DNA of 42,669 nt from CAWHNT01 sp963830775 (lineage in GTDB: Bacteria > Pseudomonadota > Alphaproteobacteria > Geminicoccales > Geminicoccaceae): NCBI GenBank assembly GCA_963830775.1, contig CAWHNT010000033.1, positions 1 through 42,669 of the forward strand. Reading direction: 5' to 3'. Below, piece after piece: positions 35,435 through 42,669 of this stretch. A program made the position numbers and the translations under genes. Below the pieces are notes generated by a model. The model was not told the origin of the DNA. It was given only the letters and a program-made list of their open reading frames with translations, and searched no databases. Each line of letters starts with the position of its first letter. The first letter of the stretch is position 1.

Positions 35435-36749
35435 CCGCTGGGCGGCACGAGGCCTGGCCGCCCTCCTGCTCCTGGCGCCCTGGCCATTCGGCAGCGTGGT
35501 GGTGTGGGCCTGGGCGGCGCTGGTGCTGGCGGCGGGCCTCCTGACGCTGGCCGGCATGGGCCTGCCGGCGGGAACCCCATCCCGGGCACTTCGGCTGGCC
35601 GCCCTCTGCTATGCTGCCGTCATCCTTTGGGCAGCCTTCCAGGCCACTACCCTCGCTCCCTCCGGCTGGCACCACCCTGCCTGGTCCGCGTCGGGCTTGG
35701 CGACGGAGGGCTCGATCAGCGTCGATCGCGAGCGCACCCGTGCCGCCATCCTCCAGCTCCTGGCCTATGCCGCGATCTTCGGCCTGGCCTGCCGCCTGAG
35801 CCGAGACCGGCAGCAGGCTTACGCGCTGATCCGCGCCATCGGCCAGGCCGGCCTGCTCGTCGCCGTCTACGCCCTGGTCCTGGAGCAGGCCGGGATCGAG
35901 AAGGTGCTGTGGCTCGACAAGACCCAGCATCTGGGTGTCGCCACCGGCAGCTTCATCAACCGCAACAATCTCGCCACCTACGCCAACCTCGCCCTTCTCT
36001 GCTGGCTGGCCCTGCTCATCCGGGCCCAGCGCCGGGCCACGCCCGCCCCGACCTGGCGCGCCTGGTTCGTGAGCCTCGTCGAGCACCCCGACCTCGGCCA
36101 GCTCTGGCGGCTTGCCGCGGCGGCGGTCGTCCTCACGGCCTCGCTCGCCACCGGCTCGCGCGGCGGGCTCCTCAGCCTCGCCCTTGCGGGCGTGATCGGC
36201 CTCGTCCTCGCCATCCTCCAGCACCGCCGCCGTCCCGCCACCGTCGCGGCACTCGTGCTGGCGGGCGGCCTTGCCGGCCTCTACGTCGGCAGCGTCGGCA
36301 ACCAGGCGCTCGAGCGCCTGGCCGGGCTCGAAGGCGACGCGCGATCCTTCGCCTGGACCGCCACCGTGCAGGCCATCGCCGACCGCCCGTGGCTCGGAAC
36401 CGGCCTCGGCACCTACGAGGAGGCCTTCCGCCCCTACCGCCCGCCCGAGGTGCCGACGGCCTTCGACCACGCCCACAACGACTTTCTGGAGCTGGCCCTC
36501 GGGCTCGGCCTGCCGGCCGCGATCCTGCTGGGCCTGGCGCTCGCGATCCCGACGGCTCTCTGCTTTGCCGCCCTCTTCCGCACAGGACCCAAACCCACCC
36601 TGCCCTTCCTCGGCGTCCTTGCCAGCATCCTCGTCCTCGCCCACTCGCTGGTCGATTTCGGCCTCCACATCCCGGCCGTCGCCGCCACCTACGCCGCCCT
36701 ACTCGGCATCGGCACCGGCCGCGCCCTCGCCACGGCCTCGCGCCCATGA
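35415..36749 (+). CDS. Second O-antigen ligase/Wzy-like polymerase
   Basis: About ten to twelve hydrophobic segments with Wzy_C family hallmarks: GSFINRNNLATYANLALL, SLATGSRGGLLSLALAG, RPWLGTGLGTYEEAF and DHAHNDFLELALGLGLP. About 444 residues if TTG 35415 is the start, which begins 20 bp inside the cyclase tail; the ribosome site is weak, so the start is the least certain part. A continuous open frame from the cyclase into this gene exists only because of the cyclase frameshifts and is not a real fusion. It may be the chain polymerase, or a ligase transferring the polymer to lipid A or protein, alongside the first Wzy-like gene. The stop overlaps the next ATG (ATGA). Confidence 0.83.
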   Translation: MPQARTDRWAARGLAALLLLAPWPFGSVVVWAWAALVLAAGLLTLAGMGLPAGTPSRALRLAALCYAAVILWAAFQATTLAPSGWHHPAWSASGLATEGSISVDRERTRAAILQLLAYAAIFGLACRLSRDRQQAYALIRAIGQAGLLVAVYALVLEQAGIEKVLWLDKTQHLGVATGSFINRNNLATYANLALLCWLALLIRAQRRATPAPTWRAWFVSLVEHPDLGQLWRLAAAAVVLTASLATGSRGGLLSLALAGVIGLVLAILQHRRRPATVAALVLAGGLAGLYVGSVGNQALERLAGLEGDARSFAWTATVQAIADRPWLGTGLGTYEEAFRPYRPPEVPTAFDHAHNDFLELALGLGLPAAILLGLALAIPTALCFAALFRTGPKPTLPFLGVLASILVLAHSLVDFGLHIPAVAATYAALLGIGTGRALATASRP

Positions 36750-38020
36750 TCGCCGCCGGCCTGCAGCTCGTCCGGCGCCTGGGCCAGATCAACTGGGGCC
36801 TCGCCGACCAGGTCGTCGTCAGCGGCGGCAACTTCCTCACCACCCTCCTCCTCGCCCGCTCGCTGGGCGTGGAGGAGTTCGGCCGCTTCACCCTCGCCTG
36901 GATGGTGGTCCTCTTCGCCGGCCACCTGCAGCAGGCCCTGATCCTGGCCCCGATGATGAGCATCGGCCCGAAGCAGGAGCGGGAAGCGGCACCGGCCTAT
37001 TTCGGGTCGCTCATGGTCCAGCAGGCGATGCTGGTGCCGGCGACGTCGGCGGCCATCCTGCTGGGCATCCTCCTCCTCGACCGGCTCGCCGTCGAGGAGG
37101 AGCTGCTGCCGCTCCTGCTGCCGCTGCTGGCCGCCAACGCGGCCCACCAGGTCCAGGAGTTCCTGCGCCGCTATTTCTTCACCACCGGCCACAGCGCCGC
37201 GGCACTCGGCGCGGACGCCATCCGCTATCTCGGGCAGACTCGGCGACCGCGCCTCTTCGTGATCACGCCCGGCTTCGACACTGCCTCAGCCCTCTGGCTG
37301 ACCGCCGCGACCACTCTGGTGGCGATCGGTGCCGGAACCCGTAGCCTCGGGCATCTCAGCTGGGACTCCGCCGTCTTCCGCCACGTGGCTGCCCGCCAAT
37401 GGCAGACCTCGCGCTGGCTGGTCGGCGCCTATGCCGCCGGATGGATCGGCGGCAACAGCCTCCAGCTCGTGGCGGCCGCCATGCTCGGCAGCGCTGCCGT
37501 GGGCGTGGTCCGGGCGGTCGAGACCCTGCTCGGGCCGATGCAAGTCGTCTATCTGGGCCTATGCGGCGTGACCCCGGCGGAGGCCTCACGGGCCTTCGCC
37601 GCCCGTGGTGCCCCGGGGCTGACCGCCTACCTGCGCCGGCTCGCCTGGCTCAGCTGTGCCATCTCCGTGCCCGTGGCCCTGCTGGTCTCCCTATGGCCGG
37701 CCTTCTGGCTCGATCTCTTCTTCGGCGCCGATTATGCGGCGTCCGCGACCGTCGCCGCCTGGCTGGCGGCCAAGCAGGTCGTGGTCTTCCTGCTGCTCCC
37801 CCTCACCGTCGGCCTGCTGACGCTGGAGCGGAGCCAGGGCATCTGGCAGGGCACCTTATGGCCTGCGCTGGGTTCCCTGGTCCTGGCCTACCCGCTGATC
37901 GCCGCTTTCGGCATCCACGGCATCGCCATCGGCCTCCTGATCAGCGCGGCACTCCGGGTGCTGATCCACTTCCTGGCTCTACGCAACAGTCTCCAGCTGC
38001 ATCAGCGATGCGACGGCTGA
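36746..38020 (+). CDS. Wzx-like polysaccharide flippase (MOP superfamily)
   Basis: An intact 424-residue, twelve-helix oligosaccharidyl-lipid flippase of the Wzx/PST group. The N-terminal block reads NWGLADQVVVSGGNFLTTLL followed by ARSLGVEEFGRFTLAWMV, a classic Wzx signature. It would move the lipid-linked repeat unit from the cytoplasmic to the periplasmic face for polymerisation. It is coupled by a 4-bp overlap to the Wzy-like gene. The last 19 bp overlap the 3' end of the minus-strand glycosyltransferase gene. Confidence 0.88.
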   Translation: MIAAGLQLVRRLGQINWGLADQVVVSGGNFLTTLLLARSLGVEEFGRFTLAWMVVLFAGHLQQALILAPMMSIGPKQEREAAPAYFGSLMVQQAMLVPATSAAILLGILLLDRLAVEEELLPLLLPLLAANAAHQVQEFLRRYFFTTGHSAAALGADAIRYLGQTRRPRLFVITPGFDTASALWLTAATTLVAIGAGTRSLGHLSWDSAVFRHVAARQWQTSRWLVGAYAAGWIGGNSLQLVAAAMLGSAAVGVVRAVETLLGPMQVVYLGLCGVTPAEASRAFAARGAPGLTAYLRRLAWLSCAISVPVALLVSLWPAFWLDLFFGADYAASATVAAWLAAKQVVVFLLLPLTVGLLTLERSQGIWQGTLWPALGSLVLAYPLIAAFGIHGIAIGLLISAALRVLIHFLALRNSLQLHQRCDG

Positions 38021-39189
38021 GTCCGTCTCGCGTGCTCCTCGCGGGCTCGCGTGTAGAGCCGGAGCAGCGCTTCCAGGTTCCTGGCAGGCGTGTAGGCCCC
38101 GAGATAGGTCCGTCGTGCGGCCTCCCGCATCGCTCCGTAGCTGTTTCTGTCTCCGGTAAGTTGCATCACGGCAGCCCGCAGGCCGTCCGCATCGCCGGGC
38201 GCGAAAAGGGCGCCGTCGATACCGCCCGTCACGAGCTCGGAGTGAGCGCCGCCGGTCGAGCACAGGACCGGCGTGCCCACGGAGAGCGCCTCGACCACGC
38301 TCCGGCCGAACGTCTCGGGCCATTCCGACGGGTAGACGAGCAGGCCGGCTTCCGCCATCAGGTCCAGCACCTCGTGCAAGCTCTTCCGGCCCAGATACGT
38401 GACACCCCGCACCTGGGTCGCGGCCTCCGCGACCGTCTCCGCGAGCGGCCCGTCGCCGACGATCCTGAGCTCGGGCAACTGCCCCGCCCCGTGGCACCAT
38501 GCCCGCAGCAGCGTCGCGACGCCCTTTTCCGGCGACAGCCGGCCGACAAAGAGCGCGAAACCACCTTGCCCCGTCCCGATGCCGCGGTCCGGCACGAAGT
38601 TCGGCTTGACCGCGACCCGCTCGAGAGGAACCGAGCCCGCGAGCTTCCGCCGTGCATGCTCCGAGGGGGCGATGAAGAGGTCCACCTTCCTGTGCCAGGT
38701 GCGGGCGACGCGATGGGCAATCAGCATCGCGGCCACTGCCGACGACCCCAGCCTGCTGTCCCGGTAGCACGCATGCGCCACCCCACGCCATGGCAGCTTC
38801 CCATGGCAGAGCTCGCACGCCTGCCCGTCCCGGAAGACCCAGCCATTAAGGCAGTAGAGCCGATAGTTGCGCAACGCCTGGACAACGGGAATACCTTCCG
38901 CCTGAGCCGCCCAGTGCGCCGACGGCGAGACAAGCGGGAAGAAGTTCTGGATATGCACGATGTCGGGCCGGACGAAGGCTATTCGCTTGCGGACGATGGC
39001 GTAAGTCGGCCCCGACCAGATGGTGCGCAGCCCGTTGCGGAGCGGCTTGCTGCCGTCGATGTGCTTGTTGTCGAGGATGAGCCGGTCGACCTCGACCCCG
39101 CCCGTTTCGAGCAGTGCCGCTTCCGCGTCGGCCAACTCGTCCTCGCCGCCGCGCAGCAGATAGCGGTTGTGGATCATCAGGATGCGCAA
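38002..39189 (-). CDS. GT4-family glycosyltransferase
   Basis: An intact 395-residue GT-B glycosyltransferase. N-terminal MRILMIHNRYLLRGGEDE is the acceptor-side Rossmann start of many GT4 enzymes of O-antigen synthesis. The C-terminal half carries FALFVGRLSPEKGVATLLRA, LRIVGDGPLAE and YPSEWPETFGRSVVEALSVG, with the E-x7-E nucleotide-sugar motif. A Cys-rich insert ACELCHGKLPWRGVAHACYR (about residues 125-145), also seen in related EPS transferases, may bind a metal. Retaining mechanism is expected; donor and linkage are unknown. It is transcribed against the Wzx gene and divergently from the second GT4 gene (87-bp gap). Confidence 0.9.
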   Translation of the reverse strand: MRILMIHNRYLLRGGEDELADAEAALLETGGVEVDRLILDNKHIDGSKPLRNGLRTIWSGPTYAIVRKRIAFVRPDIVHIQNFFPLVSPSAHWAAQAEGIPVVQALRNYRLYCLNGWVFRDGQACELCHGKLPWRGVAHACYRDSRLGSSAVAAMLIAHRVARTWHRKVDLFIAPSEHARRKLAGSVPLERVAVKPNFVPDRGIGTGQGGFALFVGRLSPEKGVATLLRAWCHGAGQLPELRIVGDGPLAETVAEAATQVRGVTYLGRKSLHEVLDLMAEAGLLVYPSEWPETFGRSVVEALSVGTPVLCSTGGAHSELVTGGIDGALFAPGDADGLRAAVMQLTGDRNSYGAMREAARRTYLGAYTPARNLEALLRLYTRAREEHARRTQPSHR

Positions 39190-39276
39190 TGCTGCCGGCC
39201 TGCTTGTCGCCCGGCGCAGTGCGACGTGACGATGCTGCCGTCGACCCGTTCCTCCAGGGCCGGATAGGAGGCCAGC

Positions 39277-40439
39277 ATGCGCGTATGCGTTGCCTCCGAG
39301 GTCGACGCCCGCGATCCTGATGAGGGCTCAGGGCGTCTGGTGCACATTCTCCACCAGATCGAACGCTCGTTCGAGGTGATACCGGCCTTTCCGCTCGACC
39401 GACGGCTGCGCCATGCCTTCATTCCGGCACGCATCCTGGCTCGACTCAGGGGACGGGTCTACCGGCCGTTCCGCGAGCCTTTGCTGCTGCGCAGCTACGC
39501 GCGCCAGGTGGCGTGGATCGTACGCAAGGAGAGGCCCGACCTCGTCTTCGCTCTGGGTCCGCACGTGCTGGCGTTCCTGCGCTGCGATGTTCCCACCGTG
39601 CTCTGCAACGATGCCACGTTCGCCAACGTGGCCACCACCTATGACACCTTCTACCGGGGCACGGCAGGGTTCCTGGCGACCGGCCACCTCCAGGAGCGGC
39701 AGAGCCTCGCCCGCTGCACGGCTGCGGTCTACCCGTCCCGCTGGGCGGTGGACAGCGCCATCCACGACTACGGCACCGACCCCGGCAAGCTCCACACGAT
39801 CGCCTTCGGACCCAACATCGAGCCGCCCGAGCGAGCAGCGGTGGAGCACGCCATCGCCGCCCGCAGCACCACGCCCATGCGCCTGCTGTTCGCCGGGCGC
39901 GAGTGGCATCGCAAGGGCGGCGACATCGTCCTCGAGACGGCGCGGCTTCTTCGCATGCGTGGGCTCGACGTCACGGTCGACCTGGCCGGGCCACCGGGGC
40001 TGCCGGTGCCGCTGCCACCCTACGCACGCTACCACGGGCTCCTCAGTCGCAAGAAGCCGGCCGAGGACGCGCTGCTGCGGCGGCTTTTCAGCGACGCCAC
40101 GCTCCTCTTCGTGCCTTCCCGTGCCGAGGCCTTTGGCCTCGTCTTCGCCGAGGCGGCGGCGTTCGGGCTGCCGGTGGTCACCACGGCCGTTGGCGGCCTG
40201 CCTGAGATCGTGCGCGATGGCACCACCGGCCTGCTCCTGCCGCCCGAGGCCGGTCCAGAGGCCTATGCTGCGGCCATTGCCGGGCTCCTGGCCGAGCCTG
40301 GACGCTACACGGAGATGTCACGCCGGGCGCGGCAGGAGTTCGAGACCCGCCTGAGCTGGGACGTGTTCGGCACCCGGCTTCGCGACCTGCTGCAGGGCCT
40401 CGTGGCCGATCGGCATCATGCCCCGCGGCGGCCCCATAG
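39277..40439 (+). CDS. GT4-family glycosyltransferase, 3' end frameshifted
   Basis: A GT-B enzyme with RLLFAGREWHRKGGDIVLET, the binding-site region FVPSRAEAFGLVFAEAAAFG and a DGTTGLLLPP segment, all typical of GT4. N-terminal MRVCVASEVDARDPDEGSG and a strong ribosome site (AGGAGG) fix the start at 39277. The natural frame runs on over the cupin gene because of one missing base between about 40421 and 40436. Adding it gives TAG 40437-40439 and 387 residues ending HHAPAAAP. The same single repair also gives the opposite-strand cupin a proper stop. It probably adds a sugar of the EPS repeat unit. Confidence 0.85.
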
Positions 40440-40825
40440 TCGGTGTCGCTCACCTTCTCCAGCCAGCCGACGTGCTGCCCGGTCTCGTCCGCCTCCTGGA
40501 TGGCGATGTGGACCATGCCGGTCCCGGGTGCCGCACCGTGCCAGTGCTCCTCGCCGGGCGCGAACCACACCGTGTCGCCGGGGCGGATGGTCTGCACCGG
40601 CCCGCCGCGGCTCTGGGCGCGGCCGACGCCGGAGAGGACGTGCAGCGTCTGGCCCAGCGGGTGGGTGTGCCAGGCGGTACGCGAGCCGGGCTCGAAGGTG
40701 ACGCGGTAGGCGCGCACGCGGGCCGGTGCGGGCGCTTCGACGATCGGGTCCATCCAGACCGTGCCGGTGAACCACTCGGCCGACCCGCGGCGGGTGGGCG
40801 CTTCGTCGACCCGATGCAGCTCCAT
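40416..40825 (-). CDS. Cupin-domain protein, (R)-mandelonitrile-lyase-like, 3' end frameshifted
   Basis: A single-domain cupin with motif 1 GSRTAWHTHPLGQTLHVLSG and motif 2 PGDTVWFAPGEEHWHGAAPG, carrying the usual His metal ligands. It begins MELHRVDEAPTRRGSAEWF behind ribosome site GGGAGGCGG. As it stands the frame overruns its expected end. One missing base at 40421-40436 (shared with the opposite-strand glycosyltransferase) gives TGA 40418-40416 and 136 residues. Related proteins occur beside carboxymuconolactone decarboxylases and oxidoreductases; the aldo/keto reductase gene is divergent, 92 bp away. Reaction unknown. Confidence 0.83.
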
Positions 40826-40917
40826 GGCCGCCTCCCGTGTGGCAGGAATGCAGGTGCGGATATTGGAGCCCGCAGCCGCGACGGGTAGCCTGCATCCGCA
40901 GGTCAGGGGAGGACGAT

Positions 40918-41790
40918 ATGGGCATGCAGGCCGGAGCGGCGGGGACGATCAGGATCGGCGGCGAGCTGGAGGTGGCGCGGATGGCCTACGGCGCCATGCG
41001 CCTCACCGGCCAGCCCGGCAATTTCGGTCCGTACCCGGACCCGGCTTCGGGCATCAAGGTCCTGCGGCGCGTGGTCGAGCTTGGCGTCACCCTGATCGAC
41101 ACCGCGCATGCCTACGGGCCGGGGTTCAACGAGGCGCTGGTGGCGGAAGCGCTCCACCCCTATCCGAAGGACCTGGTGATCACGACCAAGTGCGGCATCG
41201 CCAAGGTCGGCCCCGGGATCATGTACCGGGACGGGCGGCCGAAAGCGATCCGCACCATCTGCGAGGCGAGCCTGAAGCAGCTCCGCCTCGAGACCATCGA
41301 TCTTCTCCAGCTCCACTGGGTCGACGAGGACACCCCGATCGAGGAGTTGGTGGGCGCCATCGCCGACCTCGTGAAGGCCGGCAAGGTGCGCCACATCGGC
41401 ATCTCCAACGTCACCCTGGACGAGCTGAACCGGGCGCGGAGCACGGCGCCGATCGCGTCGGTGCAGAACCGCTACAGCCTCGCCGACCGGAACCACGACC
41501 CGATCGTCGACGCCTGCACCGAGGCCGGTATCGTCTTCTTTCCCTACGGACCGCTCGACGCCTCGCCGATGGCACAGGGTGCCCCGCTCGCCGACCCGGC
41601 CGGCCGCCTGGGCCCCGCCGCCCGCGACCGCGGCTGCACCCCGGCCCAGCTGGCGCTCGCCTGGCTGCTCGCCCGCAGCCCGATCATGGTCCCGATCCCG
41701 GGCACGACCTCGGTCGCACACCTGGAGGAGAACGTCGCCGCCGCCGCGATCAGGCTGACGCCGGAGGAGGTTTCCGCCCTGCAAGCGTAA
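40918..41790 (+). CDS. Aldo/keto reductase
   Basis: An intact 290-residue NADPH-dependent aldo/keto reductase. The catalytic tetrad is visible: Asp61 and Tyr66 in IDTAHAYG, Lys91 in ITTKCG and His133 in LLQLHWVDED. IPGTTSVAHLEENV near the C-terminus binds the cofactor phosphate. It reduces small aldehydes or ketones; the substrate is not predictable, but the divergent cupin gene suggests a shared catabolic or detoxification task. ATG 40918 follows GGGGAGGACG, a good ribosome site; longer in-frame starts to 40837 lie in the promoter region and are not preferred. Confidence 0.9.
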   Translation: MGMQAGAAGTIRIGGELEVARMAYGAMRLTGQPGNFGPYPDPASGIKVLRRVVELGVTLIDTAHAYGPGFNEALVAEALHPYPKDLVITTKCGIAKVGPGIMYRDGRPKAIRTICEASLKQLRLETIDLLQLHWVDEDTPIEELVGAIADLVKAGKVRHIGISNVTLDELNRARSTAPIASVQNRYSLADRNHDPIVDACTEAGIVFFPYGPLDASPMAQGAPLADPAGRLGPAARDRGCTPAQLALAWLLARSPIMVPIPGTTSVAHLEENVAAAAIRLTPEEVSALQA

Positions 41791-41906
41791 TCTCATGGCG
41801 AATCACAATGCTGGCATCTCAACTGAAAGTTATCTAGACTCCTCTGGACAGCGACCTGCGTGCCGCGGATCGGCTCCTGGCCGCCCGAGCTAGGGAGAGA
41901 GGCGAC
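41791..41906 (+). promoter_or_regulatory. AT-richer leader with weak promoter before the carbonic anhydrase gene
   Basis: This 116-bp gap has an AT-rich stretch at 41791-41840. A -10-like TATCTA sits near 41831-41836 with no good -35 (ATGCTG is the best at 17 bp). The ribosome site GGGAGAGAGG is clear. A regulatory function is only suggested. Confidence 0.3.
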
Positions 41907-42623
41907 ATGCGGTCGGGATTTGCACTCTCGCGGCGCGCCGTGCTGGGCTGCGCCTGTTGTGCCGGCGTGGCAGCGACGATGGCGCGCCTGCCGCTGGCCT
42001 GGGCGGCGGGCACGCATGAGGCGAGCGGGATCTCGCCGGACGAGGCGCTGGCGCTCCTGAAGGAGGGCAATGCCGAGTTCGTGGCCGACGAGCCCTTCCG
42101 GGCGGCGCGCGGCCCCAAGCGTCGCCTGGAGACCGCCAAGCAGCAGAAGCCCTTCGCCGTGCTGGTGGGCTGCTCCGACAGCCGGGTGGCACCCGAGCTG
42201 CTCTTCAGCCGCGGGCTGGGCGAGCTGTTCGTCATCCGGGTCGCCGGCAACACCGTCGACCTCGCGGCCCTTGGTACGATCCAGTATGCGGTGGGCCACC
42301 TCGGGGCGCCGCTGATCGTGGTCCTGGGCCATGAGCGCTGCGGTGCCGTGGCGGCCGCCTGCGATCTCGTGGAGAAGCACGCCGAGCTGCCGGGCAGCAT
42401 CGGCGACGTCGTGGCGCCGATCGTGCCGGCCGTCCTCAAGGCGAAGGAGCAGAAGGGCGACCTGCTCGACAATGCGGTCTCGGAGAATGTGCGTCACGTG
42501 GTTCGCCGGCTCCAGCACTCGGGCCCGATGCTGGAGCTGCCGCTGGCCGATGGTCGCCTCAAGATCGTGGGTGCCCGCTACGATCTCGACGACGGCATCG
42601 TGGATTTCACCATCGAGGCCTGA
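41907..42623 (+). CDS. Beta-class carbonic anhydrase with Tat signal
   Basis: An intact 238-residue beta-carbonic anhydrase interconverting CO2 and bicarbonate. Zinc ligands and catalytic dyad: Cys89, Asp91 and Arg93 in VGCSDSRV, and His142 and Cys145 in GHERCGAV. The N-terminus has a twin-arginine export signal: SRRAVLGCACC then AWA, so the enzyme should act in the periplasm, folded with its metal before export. Most bacterial beta-CAs are cytoplasmic, so this points to CO2 hydration or bicarbonate supply outside the inner membrane. The start is ATG 41907 behind GGGAGAGAGGCGAC. Only 46 bp follow in the window. Confidence 0.93.
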   Translation: MRSGFALSRRAVLGCACCAGVAATMARLPLAWAAGTHEASGISPDEALALLKEGNAEFVADEPFRAARGPKRRLETAKQQKPFAVLVGCSDSRVAPELLFSRGLGELFVIRVAGNTVDLAALGTIQYAVGHLGAPLIVVLGHERCGAVAAACDLVEKHAELPGSIGDVVAPIVPAVLKAKEQKGDLLDNAVSENVRHVVRRLQHSGPMLELPLADGRLKIVGARYDLDDGIVDFTIEA

Positions 42624-42669
42624 TCGGCTTCCGGCCAGCCTGCGGCTGCGCAGGTGCAGTTCGGCGCCG

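Noticed and set aside
33204..36749. 1181-residue cyclase-polymerase fusion
   Set aside because: Residues encoded by 35110-35410 in this frame are noise. The true cyclase tail lies in the other two frames and ends at 35434, so this is an artefact of two insertions.

Overview
The window is a GC-rich (roughly 70 percent G+C), gene-dense chromosomal segment. It carries about 38 protein genes and one tRNA. Protein content (an Azospirillum-type phenylpyruvate decarboxylase, ActP with its DUF485 partner, a MipA porin-like protein, CHASE2 sensor proteins, Wzx/Wzy exopolysaccharide genes) suggests an alphaproteobacterium of the Rhodospirillales/Geminicoccales type. The taxon is inferred from these similarities, not proven. 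I see no insertion sequence, prophage, CRISPR array or replication origin.

Layout. 1-750: tRNA-Ala(CGC) and a higBA toxin-antitoxin pair, both on the minus strand. 860-4000: an ABC permease with its periplasmic binding protein (no ATPase gene here), then an AI-2E family permease. 4010-6070: a hairpin, actP and its DUF485 partner (minus). 6330-10390: a small DUF442 phosphatase-like protein, converging on gspD and a prepilin peptidase (minus). 10560-13150: a DUF6285 / phosphotransferase / acyl-CoA dehydrogenase operon (minus). 13350-16650: MipA, NIPSNAP and two tandem EamA exporters. 16650-21540: ipdC, an MBL-fold protein, a GH6 glycosidase and an MFS transporter (all minus).

The most coherent block is 21600-40440, an exopolysaccharide and signalling region. 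It runs: PfkB-like kinase, CHASE2-SpoIIE phosphatase, acyltransferase-like membrane protein, a Wzc-type tyrosine kinase (minus), a small membrane protein, a fused phosphoglycosyltransferase-WecG enzyme, a Wzy-like polymerase, a double-FecR protein, a CHASE2 nucleotide cyclase, a second Wzy/WaaL-like protein, a Wzx flippase and two GT4 glycosyltransferases. It looks like a Wzx/Wzy assembly line interleaved with two CHASE2 receptors that have different outputs (Ser/Thr phosphatase and cyclic-nucleotide cyclase). An acyltransferase and a chain-length regulator would complete the polymer. The last 2 kb hold a cupin, an aldo/keto reductase and a Tat-exported beta-carbonic anhydrase.

A property of the sequence itself matters for every user. 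Thirteen otherwise conserved genes are broken by single-base indels. I count 18 one-base insertions and 4 one-base deletions (two of the deletions tentative), and each repair restores a normal family length. This pattern looks like consensus error in the assembly rather than gene decay. I therefore give the repaired gene extents and state the frameshift positions. Several very long open frames, which look like fusions, result from these indels.
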